Counted from the stretch's first letter, positions 34,546 to 43,965 are shown. The stretch is 64,000 bases of DNA from Bin87 sp965243255 (GCA_965243255.1 CBDEUH010000004.1:62001-126000), one strand, 5' to 3'. The notes: generated by a model from the sequence alone, not told the origin. A program made the numbers and translations.

Positions 34546-35861
34546 TGCGCAGCAGAGTGAATCCATTGGAACAGACCATCCGCAGCCCCCAGCGCCTGGC
34601 CGGCTCCCTGGCCGTTCCCGGCGATAAGTCGGTTTCCCACCGCTCGCTGATTCTCAACGCCATCGCCGCCGGCGCGGCCACCGTAACCGGGCTTTCCGAT
34701 GGCGCCGATGTGCGCTCCACCGCCGCCTGCCTCCGCGCCATGGGCGTGAGCATTGACCCGCTTGGAGAGCCAGGCAGTTTTCACGTCTCCGGCCCCGGCG
34801 CGAACCTTAGCGAGCCTTCCGATATGCTTGACGCCGGCAACAGCGGCACCTCAATGCGCCTGCTGTCCGGCTTGTTGGCCGGCCAGGACTTTCTTTCCGT
34901 GTTGACCGGCGACGGCTCCCTGCGCTCCCGGCCCATGGGCCGCGTCGTACAGCCTCTGCAGCAAATGGGCGCGGAGATTATGGGCCGCAACGGCAACACC
35001 CTGGCCCCCCTGGCCATTCGCGGCGGCAGCCTCCGCTCCATCGAATACGAAATGCCCGTCGCCAGCGCCCAGGTCAAATCCTGCCTGATGCTGGCCGGCC
35101 TGTCCGCCGCCGGGCCAACCGTGCTGCACCAGCCGGCCCTCTCCCGCGACCACACCGAGCGCATGATGACCGCCATGGGCGCCCAGGTGGAAACCGACGG
35201 ACTGGCCCTTACGCTGCACCCCACCGAGTTGCAGGCAGTGGACGTTGCCGTCCCCGGCGACATATCCTCCGCCGCCTTCTGGATGGTCGCTGGCCTGATC
35301 CACCCCAACGCCCGCGTAACCATCACCGGCGTCGGCCTGAACCCCAGCCGGGCCGGCATCATCGACGCCTTGCAGATGATGGGCGCCGGCGACGCCTTGC
35401 GCCTGGAGAACCAGCGGGTCGAGGGCGGCGAGCCGGTGGCCGACGTCGTGGCCTCTTCAGGCACCCTAAAGGGCATCGACCTGGGCGGCGACATCATCCC
35501 CATAATGATTGACGAGCTGCCCGTGCTGGCCGTGGCCGCCTGCTTCGCCGAAGGCGACACCATCATCCGCGACGCCGCTGAGCTGCGCGTCAAGGAGTCC
35601 GACCGCATCGCCACCACTGTCTCCGAACTTACCCGCCTGGGCGGTCGCTTGGAACCCCGTGACGACGGTATGGTGATCCACGGCGTCGGCCAGCTGTCCG
35701 GCGCCGCTGTGGAAAGCCACGACGACCACCGCATCGCCATGGCCATGGCGGTAGCCGGCCTCGCCGCGTCCGGCGATACCGTCATCCACGGCGCCGAGGA
35801 CGCCTCGGTTTCCTATCCCACCTTCTGGGAGCACCTGGCGGCCTTGACCGGCGCAGCATGA
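34545..35861 (+). CDS. aroA: 3-phosphoshikimate 1-carboxyvinyltransferase (EPSP synthase)
   Basis: 438 residues, adds the enolpyruvyl group of PEP to shikimate-3-phosphate. Key sites are PGDKSVSHRSL near residue 26, LDAGNSGTSMRLLSGLLAGQ near 95, LRVKESDRI and the final DDHRIAMAMAVAGL. The start is uncertain: the ATG at 34545 borders a dispersed repeat and has no ribosome site; GTG at 34557 or TTG at 34566 would give lengths closer to the family norm of about 430. The stop overlaps the gmk start by 4 bases. Confidence 0.94.
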   Translation: MRSRVNPLEQTIRSPQRLAGSLAVPGDKSVSHRSLILNAIAAGAATVTGLSDGADVRSTAACLRAMGVSIDPLGEPGSFHVSGPGANLSEPSDMLDAGNSGTSMRLLSGLLAGQDFLSVLTGDGSLRSRPMGRVVQPLQQMGAEIMGRNGNTLAPLAIRGGSLRSIEYEMPVASAQVKSCLMLAGLSAAGPTVLHQPALSRDHTERMMTAMGAQVETDGLALTLHPTELQAVDVAVPGDISSAAFWMVAGLIHPNARVTITGVGLNPSRAGIIDALQMMGAGDALRLENQRVEGGEPVADVVASSGTLKGIDLGGDIIPIMIDELPVLAVAACFAEGDTIIRDAAELRVKESDRIATTVSELTRLGGRLEPRDDGMVIHGVGQLSGAAVESHDDHRIAMAMAVAGLAASGDTVIHGAEDASVSYPTFWEHLAALTGAA

Positions 35862-36487
35862 CCGACGCCTCCGAACTTCCCCAGGCCGGTCCCGCGCCGC
35901 CCCTGCTGGTCGTCCTCTCCGGCCCGTCAGCATCCGGCAAAGGCACGTTGATAGCCGAGTTGCGCCGATTGGGCCGGCCCTGGCACTTTGCGGTCACGGC
36001 CACCACCCGGCCCATGCGTCCGGGCGAAGTGGACGGCAAAGACTACATCTTTATGGAACCGTCGGACTTTCTAAAGGCGCGGGAACGCGATGAATTGCTG
36101 GAATCCGCCCAGGTGTACGACCGCTGGTACGGCGTCCCCCGCTGGCAGGTGCGCGATCCCCTCATCGCCGGCAAAGACGTTATACTGGAAATCGACGTGC
36201 AGGGCGCGGCCACCATTCGCGCCATCGCCCCGGAAGCGTTGAGTATTTTCGTGATGCCGCCTAGTATGAACGAACTGCGCCAGCGCCTGGCCCGCCGTGG
36301 CACCGAAGATGAAAGGGAGATGGAACGTCGTTTGGGAGAAGCCTCTGCCGAGTTGGCCCGCATCGACGAGTTCGACTATCGCGTGGTGAACCGCAACGGC
36401 GACCCGGACAGCGCCGTCCGCGAAATCGACGCCATCATCGCCGCCGAAAAATGCCGGGTCAACCCCCGCCTCGTTCAGATGCTGTAG
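35858..36487 (+). CDS. gmk: Guanylate kinase
   Basis: 209 residues, phosphorylates GMP to GDP. The P-loop is LSGPSASGKGTL (Ala replaces the usual Gly in GPSGxGK), followed by the GMP-binding TATTRPMRPGEVDGKDYIFM and EIDVQGA. It starts in the aroA stop (ATGA), so it is translationally coupled. Confidence 0.95.
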   Translation: MTDASELPQAGPAPPLLVVLSGPSASGKGTLIAELRRLGRPWHFAVTATTRPMRPGEVDGKDYIFMEPSDFLKARERDELLESAQVYDRWYGVPRWQVRDPLIAGKDVILEIDVQGAATIRAIAPEALSIFVMPPSMNELRQRLARRGTEDEREMERRLGEASAELARIDEFDYRVVNRNGDPDSAVREIDAIIAAEKCRVNPRLVQML

Positions 36488-36500
36488 CCGGAGACCGACG

Positions 36501-37391
36501 ATGACCACCCAAACCGAAACCCCGCTGCGCCCCCGTCTCCCGGACTGGCTCAAGGTCCGTATGCCCGGCGGCCCCCGCTACATCGAGCTGAAACAGCTGA
36601 TGCGCGACAGCCAGCTGCACACCGTCTGCGAGGAGGCCCACTGCCCCAACATCGGCGAGTGCTGGGAGCGTTCCGCCGCCACCTTCATGATTCTGGGCGA
36701 CATCTGCACCCGCGCCTGCGCCTACTGCGCCGTAACCACCGGCCGCCCCGGCGCCTTGGACCTGGGCGAACCCTTCCGCCTGGCCGCCACCGTCAAGCGC
36801 ATGGGGCTGCAGTACTGCGTCATCACCTCGGTCAACCGCGACGATCTGCCCGATGGCGGCGCCGGCATCTTCGCCGCCTGCATCAAGCAGGTGCGCGCCG
36901 CCGTCCCCGGCTGCCGGGTCGAGGTGCTGATACCCGACTTTGAAGGCAACCGGGACGCATTGGAAAGAGTCGTCGCCGCCCAGCCCCAGGTGCTCAACCA
37001 CAACATCGAGTCGGTGGAGCGCGTATTCCATCGGGTTCGCCCCAAAGGCGACTACCGCCAATCCCTGGAATTGCTCCGCCAGGTCAAGGACATCGACCCG
37101 GAAATGCCCACCAAGTCCGGCATCATCGTCGGCATGGGCGAGACCATGGACGAAGTGCGCGAGACCATGGCCGACCTGCGCTCCGTCAACTGCGACCTGC
37201 TCACCATCGGCCAGTACCTCCGCCCGTCCATCAAGCACATCCGCATCGACCGCTTCTACACCCCGGCCGAGTTTGACGAGCTGCGCCAGGCGGGAGAGGC
37301 CATGGGCTTCAAGCACGTCGCCGCCGGCCCCCTGGTCCGCTCTTCCTACCACGCCGACGAGCAGCACGAAGCAGCGGCGGGACAGTCGTAG
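36501..37391 (+). CDS. lipA: Lipoyl synthase
   Basis: 296 residues, radical SAM enzyme that inserts two sulfurs into octanoyl groups on lipoyl domains. The auxiliary cluster ligands are in CEEAHCPNIGEC and the radical SAM motif is CTRACAYC. The C-terminal RSSYHADE supplies the conserved Ser ligand. It ends the tyrA operon; no lipB gene is adjacent. Confidence 0.96.
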   Translation: MTTQTETPLRPRLPDWLKVRMPGGPRYIELKQLMRDSQLHTVCEEAHCPNIGECWERSAATFMILGDICTRACAYCAVTTGRPGALDLGEPFRLAATVKRMGLQYCVITSVNRDDLPDGGAGIFAACIKQVRAAVPGCRVEVLIPDFEGNRDALERVVAAQPQVLNHNIESVERVFHRVRPKGDYRQSLELLRQVKDIDPEMPTKSGIIVGMGETMDEVRETMADLRSVNCDLLTIGQYLRPSIKHIRIDRFYTPAEFDELRQAGEAMGFKHVAAGPLVRSSYHADEQHEAAAGQS

Positions 37392-37420
37392 AGCCTATCC
37401 CGTCCTGGGCTTTGCAGCGC

Positions 37421-38320
37421 TCACCCCCGCAGCGACAGCGGCGCCACCGGATTCGCTTCCTCCGGCGACAGCCGCAGTGGACCGCTCCGTCCTCGCCAGC
37501 GCGCCGTCATGGGCCAGTGCTGCGGCGATGGCGGCGGCGGTTCCGCGTAGCTGCCGATGCCGCCGGGTTGAGCCGCAGCCGCGTCTTGGTCGTCAGCCGG
37601 ATTGTCCCCGTCAGGACGCCACGGCCAGGGCAGATGCCGCCGCCAGGCGTCGCCTCCGCCATACCCGTTCACCTCGGCCACCACGGCCATCACCTGGTGC
37701 GGACGATGCAGTTGATACGTCGGCCCCTGCGCCAGCACGGCGTCGTAGTCGATGGTCGCCCACATCGCGGCGGCGGCGGCAACCCCGGCGCTGCGGGCGC
37801 AAACCACGTCTTGCGGCGCGTCGCCCACGTACAGGGCATCGCCCGGGGCAACCTCCAACCCTTCCAGCGTCTGCCGCAGCCCTTCGGGGTCGGGTTTGTA
37901 GGGCCGCGCGTCCGTCTTGAAGCAGGCGTAGCTCACCAGCCCGGCCAACCCCGACTGCTCCAACTCCGGCATCCCGAACCTGACCTGCTTATCCGACAGT
38001 ATGCCGATGCGGATGCCCCGGCGATGCAGCGATTGCAGCAAGCTCGCCGCGCCGGGATACAGATAGTTCCGATGCCCGGCCATGCGATAGTAGTGGGTCA
38101 GATAGGCGTCCAGGATGGCGTCGGCCTCACCGTCGGCGTCCGGACTGCTGCCGAAAAACCACACCAGGTGCTGCCGAAATGGCCGGTGAAACTCCGCGGC
38201 GATGTCAGCTGCCGACGGCGCCGGCCGGCCCAGGTCCGCCGCCGTGCTCTCCATCAGCCGCAGGTGGATGCCCCAGCTGTCCCACAGCGTCAGGTCCCAG
38301 TCGAATACCACCGCGCGCAT
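37421..38320 (-). CDS. HAD superfamily hydrolase (phosphoglycolate phosphatase-like)
   Basis: 299 residues. The catalytic motif VFDWDLTLWDS gives the two Asp (7 and 9), KPDPEGL the Lys, and YVGDAPQDV the acidic loop of the HAD fold. The last 80 residues, after ATIDYDAVLA, are Pro- and Gly-rich and probably disordered, an unusual tail for the family. The ATG at 38320 is preceded by GGGAAGGGA; a much longer open frame upstream overlaps the divergent amidohydrolase and is rejected. The substrate is unknown. Confidence 0.85.
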   Translation of the reverse strand: MRAVVFDWDLTLWDSWGIHLRLMESTAADLGRPAPSAADIAAEFHRPFRQHLVWFFGSSPDADGEADAILDAYLTHYYRMAGHRNYLYPGAASLLQSLHRRGIRIGILSDKQVRFGMPELEQSGLAGLVSYACFKTDARPYKPDPEGLRQTLEGLEVAPGDALYVGDAPQDVVCARSAGVAAAAAMWATIDYDAVLAQGPTYQLHRPHQVMAVVAEVNGYGGGDAWRRHLPWPWRPDGDNPADDQDAAAAQPGGIGSYAEPPPPSPQHWPMTARWRGRSGPLRLSPEEANPVAPLSLRG

Positions 38321-38348
38321 GCTTCCCTTCCCAACGCCAACGAGTATA

Positions 38349-38377
38349 TTGGTACCTGAAATTGGCCGTGCGATTAT
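38349..38377 (+). promoter_or_regulatory. Predicted promoter of the amidohydrolase gene
   Basis: TTGGTA (38349-38354), 17-base spacer, GATTAT (38372-38377). Transcription near 38384 would leave a leader of only about 15 bases and no ribosome site before the ATG at 38399. Confidence 0.5.
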
Positions 38378-38398
38378 AGCACTCACACCTGCCTCAAC

Positions 38399-39898
38399 AT
38401 GACCGACCTCATCCTCCACAACGCCACCCTGCACGGTGCGCCGGCCGATGCCGTAGCCATCGCCTACGGCGCAATCGTCGCCATCGGCCCCGGCGTTGAC
38501 CTGCTGCGTCTGGCCACCCCGGATACCCACGTCATCGACTGCGAACGCCGCGCCCTCATCCCCGGAATCGTGGACGACCACTGCCACCTGTTCGCCACCG
38601 CCGCCCGTAGCCGGCAGGTGGACTGCCGCCCGTCGGCAACTGCGGACCCCCCGGCCATCATCGCCGCTCTTCGCGCCGCCGGGTCTCCGGGCGACGGCTG
38701 GCTGCGCGGCTACGGCTACGACGATTCACCCGTCGGCCTGGGGCGACACCTTACGCGCCACGACCTCGACGCCGCCTCAACACAACGGCCCATCCGCGTT
38801 GACCACCGTTCCGGCCACGCTTGTGTCCTCAACAGCGCCGCCCTGGCCGCCGCCGGCGTCAGCCGCGACACCGCCGACCCTTCCGGAGGCGTCATCGTGC
38901 GCGACGGCAACGGCGAACCTACCGGCCTGCTGCTCGATCTGGCCGGCTGGCTGCGGGAAAGCATCGCCGAGCCGTCCGACGCCAAAAGGACCAACGCCCG
39001 CGCCGACCTGGAAGTACTTGGCCGGCGCTTGCTGCGCTACGGCATTACCGCCGTTACCGACGCCGGCCCGGACAACGACGGACAATCCTGGCAAGCCTTT
39101 ACCGGTGCCGTCAGCGATGGCCTCCTACCCCAGCGCGTCACCATGATGGCCGGCGCTAACCACCTGTCGGAACTGCAAGCCGCCGACCTGTCCCATGGCG
39201 ATGTTGCCGTCGAGGGGATGCTGCGTCTGGGCCACGCCAAGATATTGCTCACCGCCTCGTCGGGCCGGCTGACCCCGGACCCTTCGGAACTGGCGGACAT
39301 CATCGCCCACGCCCACAGCCTCGGCTTTCCCGTCGCCATCCACGCCGTGGAGCGGGACGCCATCGTTGCCGCCTGCCTGGCATTGTCCGACCACCCGGCG
39401 CCAGTCGGCTGCGACCGCATCGAGCACTGCGCCGAGTGTCCGCCCGACGTAGCCGAACTGGTTGCTCAATCCGGAGCCCGCGCGGTACTCAACACCGGCT
39501 TCCTGCACTATGACGGCGAGCGTTACCGGCGCACGGTGTCCACTGATTTGCTGCCCCATCTCTACCCGGCCGGTGGGCTGGTCGCGGCCGGCGTGCCGGT
39601 CGAATTGGCCTCCGACGCCCCGGTGGTCGAGCCGAACCCCTGGGCTGCTATGGCGGCGGCAATCACCCGGCGCACGGCGGAGGGCAACCCCTTGGGCGGC
39701 AGGCCCGTCATGTCCGTGTCGGAAGCGCTGCGGATGCACACCACCGGCAACCGTATCGCGCCCGGCTGCCCCGCCGATTTGGCGGTGGTGGAGCCCAACC
39801 CCTTCACGTCGCCGCCGGAGGATCTACCGTCCGTACGCGCCCTGACTACCATCGTAGCCGGCCGCGTCGTGTATCAGCGCGACCGCTCCCGGATGTAG
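38399..39898 (+). CDS. Amidohydrolase family protein (YtcJ/amidohydrolase-3 type)
   Basis: 499 residues, a metal-dependent TIM-barrel hydrolase. ALIPGIVDDHCHLF has the HxH metal motif, IRVDHRSGHACVLNSAAL and GFPVAIHAVERDA and CDRIEHC the other ligands, and VPVELASDAPVVEPNPWAAM the final Asp. Substrates of the family are amides, carbamates or aryl-linked compounds; none can be named here. The 3' end overlaps the convergent polyprenyl synthase gene by 25 bases. Confidence 0.88.
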   Translation: MTDLILHNATLHGAPADAVAIAYGAIVAIGPGVDLLRLATPDTHVIDCERRALIPGIVDDHCHLFATAARSRQVDCRPSATADPPAIIAALRAAGSPGDGWLRGYGYDDSPVGLGRHLTRHDLDAASTQRPIRVDHRSGHACVLNSAALAAAGVSRDTADPSGGVIVRDGNGEPTGLLLDLAGWLRESIAEPSDAKRTNARADLEVLGRRLLRYGITAVTDAGPDNDGQSWQAFTGAVSDGLLPQRVTMMAGANHLSELQAADLSHGDVAVEGMLRLGHAKILLTASSGRLTPDPSELADIIAHAHSLGFPVAIHAVERDAIVAACLALSDHPAPVGCDRIEHCAECPPDVAELVAQSGARAVLNTGFLHYDGERYRRTVSTDLLPHLYPAGGLVAAGVPVELASDAPVVEPNPWAAMAAAITRRTAEGNPLGGRPVMSVSEALRMHTTGNRIAPGCPADLAVVEPNPFTSPPEDLPSVRALTTIVAGRVVYQRDRSRM

Positions 39899-40872
39899 TC
39901 CACCATCTGCAGCAGCGAGCGCCGCGACGGGCAGTCCGGCACTTCCTCCAGCGCCACGGCAGCGGCGGCGCAGTAATCCCGGATGGTCGCGAAGCAGTCG
40001 GGAATGATGTCGGAGTCGCTGATCATCGCCAACGACCGGTCCAGCAGACAGTCCACGTCTCCCTCTCCCTTCTTGATCGCGGCAAACAGGGCGTCTATGG
40101 GATGGTCCTCCGGGTAGCGTTCCATCAGCATTATGCTGGGCAGCGTCAGCACCCCCTGCAGCAGGTCGTTGCCCACCGGTTTGCCCACTTCGCTGGCGTC
40201 GCCCTGCACGTCCAGCAGGTCATCCACAATCTGGAAGGCCATGCCGATGTTGTACCCGTACCGCCGCAGCGCCTGCACTTCGTTTTCCGGCGCGTTGCCC
40301 AGTATTGCGCCCGATTCCGCCGAGGTACAGAACAGCGACGCCGTTTTGCGATAGATGCGCTCGTCGTATAGTCGGCGGGCCCGGGTCGGGTCAAAGGTCG
40401 TGAAAAACTCGATGAGCTGCCCGCTGGCCAACTCCATAATGGTCTCGGAAAAGCGCCGGATGACCCTGATCACCTCGGTGTCGCACACAAACGTCGCCGA
40501 CGTCGCAAACAGGTAATCGCCCAGCAGCACCGCCACGTGATTGCCGTACAGCTTGTTGATGGTCGGCTTGCCCCGCCGCAGCCCGGCGTTGTCCACCGTG
40601 TCGTCGTGTATCAGCGTCGCCAGATGCAGCAACTCCACCGCCGACGCCATGATCAGCGAGCGTTTGCGCTTATGCGGGTGAAACTCGGCGGCCAGCAGCG
40701 TCAGGGCCGGCCGTACCCGCTTGCCGCCGGAGCGCAGCGCGTAGTCCAGCAATGGATCCAGGTCGGCTATGTCCGTCTGGCAAAGATGATGCAGCTGCTC
40801 CTCAACCTGGGCCAACTGCTCGGCCACCGGGGCGTAGATGGAAACGGTTTTCAGATCAAGCCCGGTTTGCAC
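39874..40872 (-). CDS. Long-chain polyprenyl diphosphate synthase
   Basis: 332 residues, condenses isopentenyl units to make the side chain of quinones or the cell-wall carrier. The first Asp-rich motif is LIHDDTVDNAGLRRGKPT and the second is FQIVDDLLD. GGKRVRPAL near residue 50 is the usual Lys/Arg block. The family would fit an all-trans octaprenyl or similar synthase. It lies downstream of metG on the same strand with a gap of 41 bases. Confidence 0.92.
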   Translation of the reverse strand: MQTGLDLKTVSIYAPVAEQLAQVEEQLHHLCQTDIADLDPLLDYALRSGGKRVRPALTLLAAEFHPHKRKRSLIMASAVELLHLATLIHDDTVDNAGLRRGKPTINKLYGNHVAVLLGDYLFATSATFVCDTEVIRVIRRFSETIMELASGQLIEFFTTFDPTRARRLYDERIYRKTASLFCTSAESGAILGNAPENEVQALRRYGYNIGMAFQIVDDLLDVQGDASEVGKPVGNDLLQGVLTLPSIMLMERYPEDHPIDALFAAIKKGEGDVDCLLDRSLAMISDSDIIPDCFATIRDYCAAAAVALEEVPDCPSRRSLLQMVDYIRERSR

Positions 40873-40913
40873 GGCGCAATTCTCGATGCGGCCCGAATCT
40901 ATGCCTGGAGCCG

Positions 40914-42599
40914 TCAGGCCGTAACGCCCAACTGCTCGGCTTCCTGTTCCGCCACCACCGGGTCCAGCTTGGTGTACAGGGCCGAAGGGTTGCGCAGGGC
41001 GGCGCCGGGTTCAATCGCGTTCCAGGCCGCCTCAAAATCCCACGCCTGGGCCGACACGTCGCCGTCAAAGCCCAGGAATTCGTGCACCTTCTGCCCGGTG
41101 AAGGGCAGGTACGGCGCCAGCATCACTTTCAGGCAGTTGATGGCCCGCATGGCGGTGGTCAGGCTGCGGGCTGCTTCGGCCCGGTCGCTCTTGATGGTCT
41201 GCCAGGGAGCTTGACTGTCCAGGTAGCGGTTCGATTCCTGGGCCAGCGCAAAGGCCCGGCTGATGCCGGCCCGGAACCTGGTATGCGCCAGGCTGTCGTC
41301 CGCGTCGGCCATGGCCTGCCGGGCCGCGTCCATCAGCGCCGTTTCCGCCTCTCCCGGCGGGGCCGCTTCAACGGGAACCTGCCCGTCAAAGTTCCGGTAG
41401 GTGAAGCGCAGCGCCCGGTTGACCAGATTGCCGTAGGTGGCTATCAGTTCGTCGTTGTTGCGCCGGACAAACTCGTTCCAGCTGAAGTCGGTGTCGCCCG
41501 TTTCCGGCATATTGATGGACAGCAGGTAGCGCAGCGGGTCCGGGTCGTAGCGGTCCAGGTAGTCGGGCACCCACACCGCCCAGTTCTGGCTGGTGGAAAA
41601 CTTGCGGCTTTCCAGGCTCAGGAACTCGTTGGCCGGCACGTCATAGGGCAGGTTCAGCCCGCCGTACCCCATCAGCATCGCCGGCCAGATGATGCTGTGG
41701 AAGGGAATGTTGTCCTTCCCGATGAAGTAGTAGGTGCGCGTGTTGTCGTCCTTCCAGAAATCCCGCCACGCCTCCGGATTGCCGCTCCGTTCCGCCCATT
41801 CCACCGCGGCCGACAGATAGCCGATCACCGCTTCAAACCACACGTAGATTCGCTTCTCGTCGTAGCCCTCCAGCGGCAGCGGCACGCCCCAGGTCAGGTC
41901 CCGGCTGATGGCCCGGTCTTTCAGCCCTCCCTGCAGGAAACCCCGCGTGGAGTTGGCTACGTTGGGACGCCAGTGTTCCTTCTCCTCGATCCAGTCCAGC
42001 AGGGGCTGCTCAAACGCGGAAAGACGCAGGAAAAAATGCTCCGAATCGCGGAAGTCGGGAGTCTGGCTGCAGATGCTGCAGCGCGGCTCCACCAGATCAA
42101 TCGGGTCCAGGGTATGGCCACAGTTGTCGCACTGGTCGCCCCGGGCCCGCACGTTGCCGCAATAAGGGCAGGTTCCCTCCACATAGCGGTCCGGCAGAAA
42201 GCGGCTGCAGCTGGCGCAATGGGCCAGCAACATGGTGTCGGAATAGATGTACCCCTGCTCCTGCAGCTTCAGGAAAATGTCCTGCACCACCCGTTGATGG
42301 TTCTCCGTGTGCGTGGAGGTGAACAGGTCAAAGGAGATGCCCAGCCGCTGCCAGGTATCCAGAAACAGCTCGTGATAGCGTTCCAGCACCGCCTCCGGCT
42401 CCACCCCTTCCTGGTCGGCCCGGATGGTGATGGGCGTCCCGTGCGCGTCCGACCCGGACACCATCAGCACCTCGTTGCCCTTCATGCGGTGATAGCGAGC
42501 GAAAATGTCGGCGGCCAGGTAGCAGCCGGCGATGTGCCCCATGTGCAGCGGCCCGTTGGCGTAGGGCCACGCAACACCGATGAAAATCCGCTCGGGCAA
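40914..42599 (-). CDS. metG: Methionyl-tRNA synthetase
   Basis: 561 residues from TTG at 42599, chosen because AGGAGGA precedes it and a TAGAAT box (42638-42643, minus) would start transcription near 42631, downstream of the alternative ATGs. Charges tRNA-Met. AWPYANGPLHMGHIAG holds the HIGH motif; KFSTS stands in for KMSKS, as in the archaeal-type subgroup; CASC...CPYC...CDNC are zinc knuckles. The C-terminal dimerisation domain of the longer enzymes is absent. Confidence 0.95.
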   Translation of the reverse strand: MPERIFIGVAWPYANGPLHMGHIAGCYLAADIFARYHRMKGNEVLMVSGSDAHGTPITIRADQEGVEPEAVLERYHELFLDTWQRLGISFDLFTSTHTENHQRVVQDIFLKLQEQGYIYSDTMLLAHCASCSRFLPDRYVEGTCPYCGNVRARGDQCDNCGHTLDPIDLVEPRCSICSQTPDFRDSEHFFLRLSAFEQPLLDWIEEKEHWRPNVANSTRGFLQGGLKDRAISRDLTWGVPLPLEGYDEKRIYVWFEAVIGYLSAAVEWAERSGNPEAWRDFWKDDNTRTYYFIGKDNIPFHSIIWPAMLMGYGGLNLPYDVPANEFLSLESRKFSTSQNWAVWVPDYLDRYDPDPLRYLLSINMPETGDTDFSWNEFVRRNNDELIATYGNLVNRALRFTYRNFDGQVPVEAAPPGEAETALMDAARQAMADADDSLAHTRFRAGISRAFALAQESNRYLDSQAPWQTIKSDRAEAARSLTTAMRAINCLKVMLAPYLPFTGQKVHEFLGFDGDVSAQAWDFEAAWNAIEPGAALRNPSALYTKLDPVVAEQEAEQLGVTA

Positions 42600-42716
42600 A
42601 GTCGCTCCTCCTCTATGCCCCCGGCAAATCGCCATCCATTCTAGCATACGGGAACCCTTGCTATAATCCTGCTATACCGCTTAAATTGGCCAGCGACTAC
42701 ACGGAGCGGAAACGGT

Positions 42717-43118
42717 ATGGGCGACTTTTCGACCGAAATATACATCGGCAACATCAGCGGCGGCGATATGCACCCGGTTACTGCCCTGGTGGATACCGGC
42801 GCCACCGAGTCCGCGTTCCCGGCCGATTTTCTAAATCACCTTTCCATCCCGCCCTCGGAAAGACCTATGGAGTACGTCCTGGCCGATGGCAGCTCGCTGG
42901 AATGTCCTCGCGGTTTCGCGCGCATCTCCATCACGGTCCGGTCCGGTGAAACCCTGAGCGGCATCTGTCCGGTTGCTTTTTGGCCCGACGAAAGCGGTCA
43001 GTGTATTGGAGCTACGACTTTGCAGATTCTGACCCTAGCCGTCGATGCCGCCAACGAAGAGTTGGTCCCAGTTTCAGCCCTCCGAAGAGGCTGGCCGGGC
43101 GAAATTCCAACTCAATAA
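42717..43118 (+). CDS. Retropepsin-like aspartic protease family protein
   Basis: 133 residues. VTALVDTGATESAFPADFL (Asp26-Thr-Gly-Ala) is the catalytic turn of single-domain clan AA proteases, and the flap and C-terminal CIGATTLQILTLAVD give the second half of the fold; it should work as a dimer. The gene stands alone, divergent from metG, with a TATAAT box at 42662-42667 but no clear -35. Such small proteases are frequent in Chloroflexota and cyanobacteria; their targets are unknown. Confidence 0.85.
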   Translation: MGDFSTEIYIGNISGGDMHPVTALVDTGATESAFPADFLNHLSIPPSERPMEYVLADGSSLECPRGFARISITVRSGETLSGICPVAFWPDESGQCIGATTLQILTLAVDAANEELVPVSALRRGWPGEIPTQ

Positions 43119-43160
43119 GCCCGGTCTCCAAATTCCAGATTAAACGATGACACCCACCGC

Positions 43161-43190
43161 TTGACACCGAGCCGAACATCAGTTCATAAT
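43161..43190 (+). promoter_or_regulatory. Orphan predicted promoter
   Basis: TTGACA (43161-43166), 18-base spacer, CATAAT (43185-43190). No convincing gene starts in the 400 bases downstream, so it may drive a small RNA or be decayed. Confidence 0.45.
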
Positions 43191-43533
43191 AGCCCTGTGC
43201 ACATCAAAAGCGAATCCCAGCCTGCCAACGAGGTCAACTTCACTACGGTCGTCAACGGCCACAACCAGTCAGCATCTCCAAATCGCAAGACCCCGACCAA
43301 CGGAGCTTGTTCTAGCGCGCTACCCACTGCGTCGTGTACGGCTAACTAAATGACCCGTGCGAATCTTAACGGTGGCTACCTCTGAACTGGACGCTCTCAT
43401 TAGGCTCACCCACTCGGAGGGTATAAACCTTGCGTACCACCCCCGGCCGTGGGGCTGGCAACGACCACAAGTGAATTCCGGAAACCGACCTCAGGCAGGC
43501 TACAACCCAACACCAACCACCGGAGGCCAACCC

Positions 43534-43576
43534 AAAATCCTGAAAATCCTCAAATCCCGTGAATCCTGATTCTGAC
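43534..43576. repeat. Dispersed AATCCTG-type repeat
   Basis: Imperfect repeats of AATCCTG (AAAATCCTGAAAATCCTC, then GAATCCTGATTCTGAC) in about 43 bases. This degenerate 'AAATCCTG' element is found scattered in many unrelated bacterial genomes; only one copy lies in this window. Confidence 0.5.
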
Positions 43577-43598
43577 ACCAACCCCCTCCCCCTCGGCG

Positions 43599-43627
43599 TT
43601 GACACCGGACTGCATCGGTGCTAGCAT
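43599..43627 (+). promoter_or_regulatory. Promoter of the ilvBNC-leuA operon
   Basis: Perfect TTGACA (43599-43604), 17-base spacer, TAGCAT (43622-43627). Transcription should start near 43634, giving a leader of about 330 bases that contains the T-box riboswitch. Confidence 0.8.
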
Positions 43628-43633
43628 TCCTTC

Positions 43634-43898
43634 TCAGATTCGCGAAGATGGGGAGTAGTAGGCGGGTATGGCTGCGCAGAGAGCCGACGGTTGGTGCAAG
43701 TCGGCAGCCAGAACCTCCGAACTCGCCCCGGAGCGCCCTTCCTGAACCGCAAACGCGCGTCTAGGGAAGGCGGGTCGGCTCCGATAACGGCTGTGTACAA
43801 AGCGTTTCGCCTGGCGCGCTCACCACGAGCGGCCTGCGGAAAAGAAGGGTGGTACCGCGGGCATTTCAACCCGTCCCTTCGGGGTCGGGGCTTTTTAT
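43634..43898 (+). promoter_or_regulatory. T-box riboswitch, probably tRNA-Leu sensing
   Basis: Leader RNA ending in the T-box AGGGTGGTACCGCGG (43846-43860) and a terminator. Stem I is visible: GATGGGGAGTAGTA (the K-turn/AGTA element), then GGCTGC...GCAGCC with the distal GGTTGGTGCAAG loop. After stem I the sequence GAAC is followed by CTC (43715-43717), matching the usual place of the specifier codon and giving Leu. Uncharged tRNA-Leu would bind and prevent termination, raising ilvB-ilvN-ilvC-leuA when leucine is short. Confidence 0.92.
43870..43896 (+). terminator. T-box-controlled terminator of ilvB
   Basis: CCCG-T-CCC pairs with GGG-T-CGGG around a TTCG loop, followed by GCTTTTT. It is the off-state hairpin of the leader and overlaps the antiterminator that uses the T-box sequence. 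Confidence 0.85.
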
Positions 43899-43965
43899 TG
43901 TCCCGGCGCCACCATTTGGCAGTCCCCGTATCCAACTCGGGGCAACCAACCAGGAGTAGCCAGAC

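Larger units (their letters stand above)
43119..43598. other. 480-base stretch with no credible gene
   Basis: Low coding signal in all frames; only short, unsupported open frames. It holds a strong orphan promoter at 43161-43190, a dispersed AATCCTG-type repeat at 43534-43576 and the ilv promoter at its right edge. It might encode a small RNA starting near 43197, but no terminator hairpin is obvious. Confidence 0.6.

Noticed and set aside
40752..42644. 630-residue open frame on the plus strand across metG
   Set aside because: Antisense to a clear methionyl-tRNA synthetase; arises from codon bias.
43161..43349. 62-codon frame in the gene-free stretch
   Set aside because: Starts inside the orphan promoter, no ribosome site, weak codon bias.
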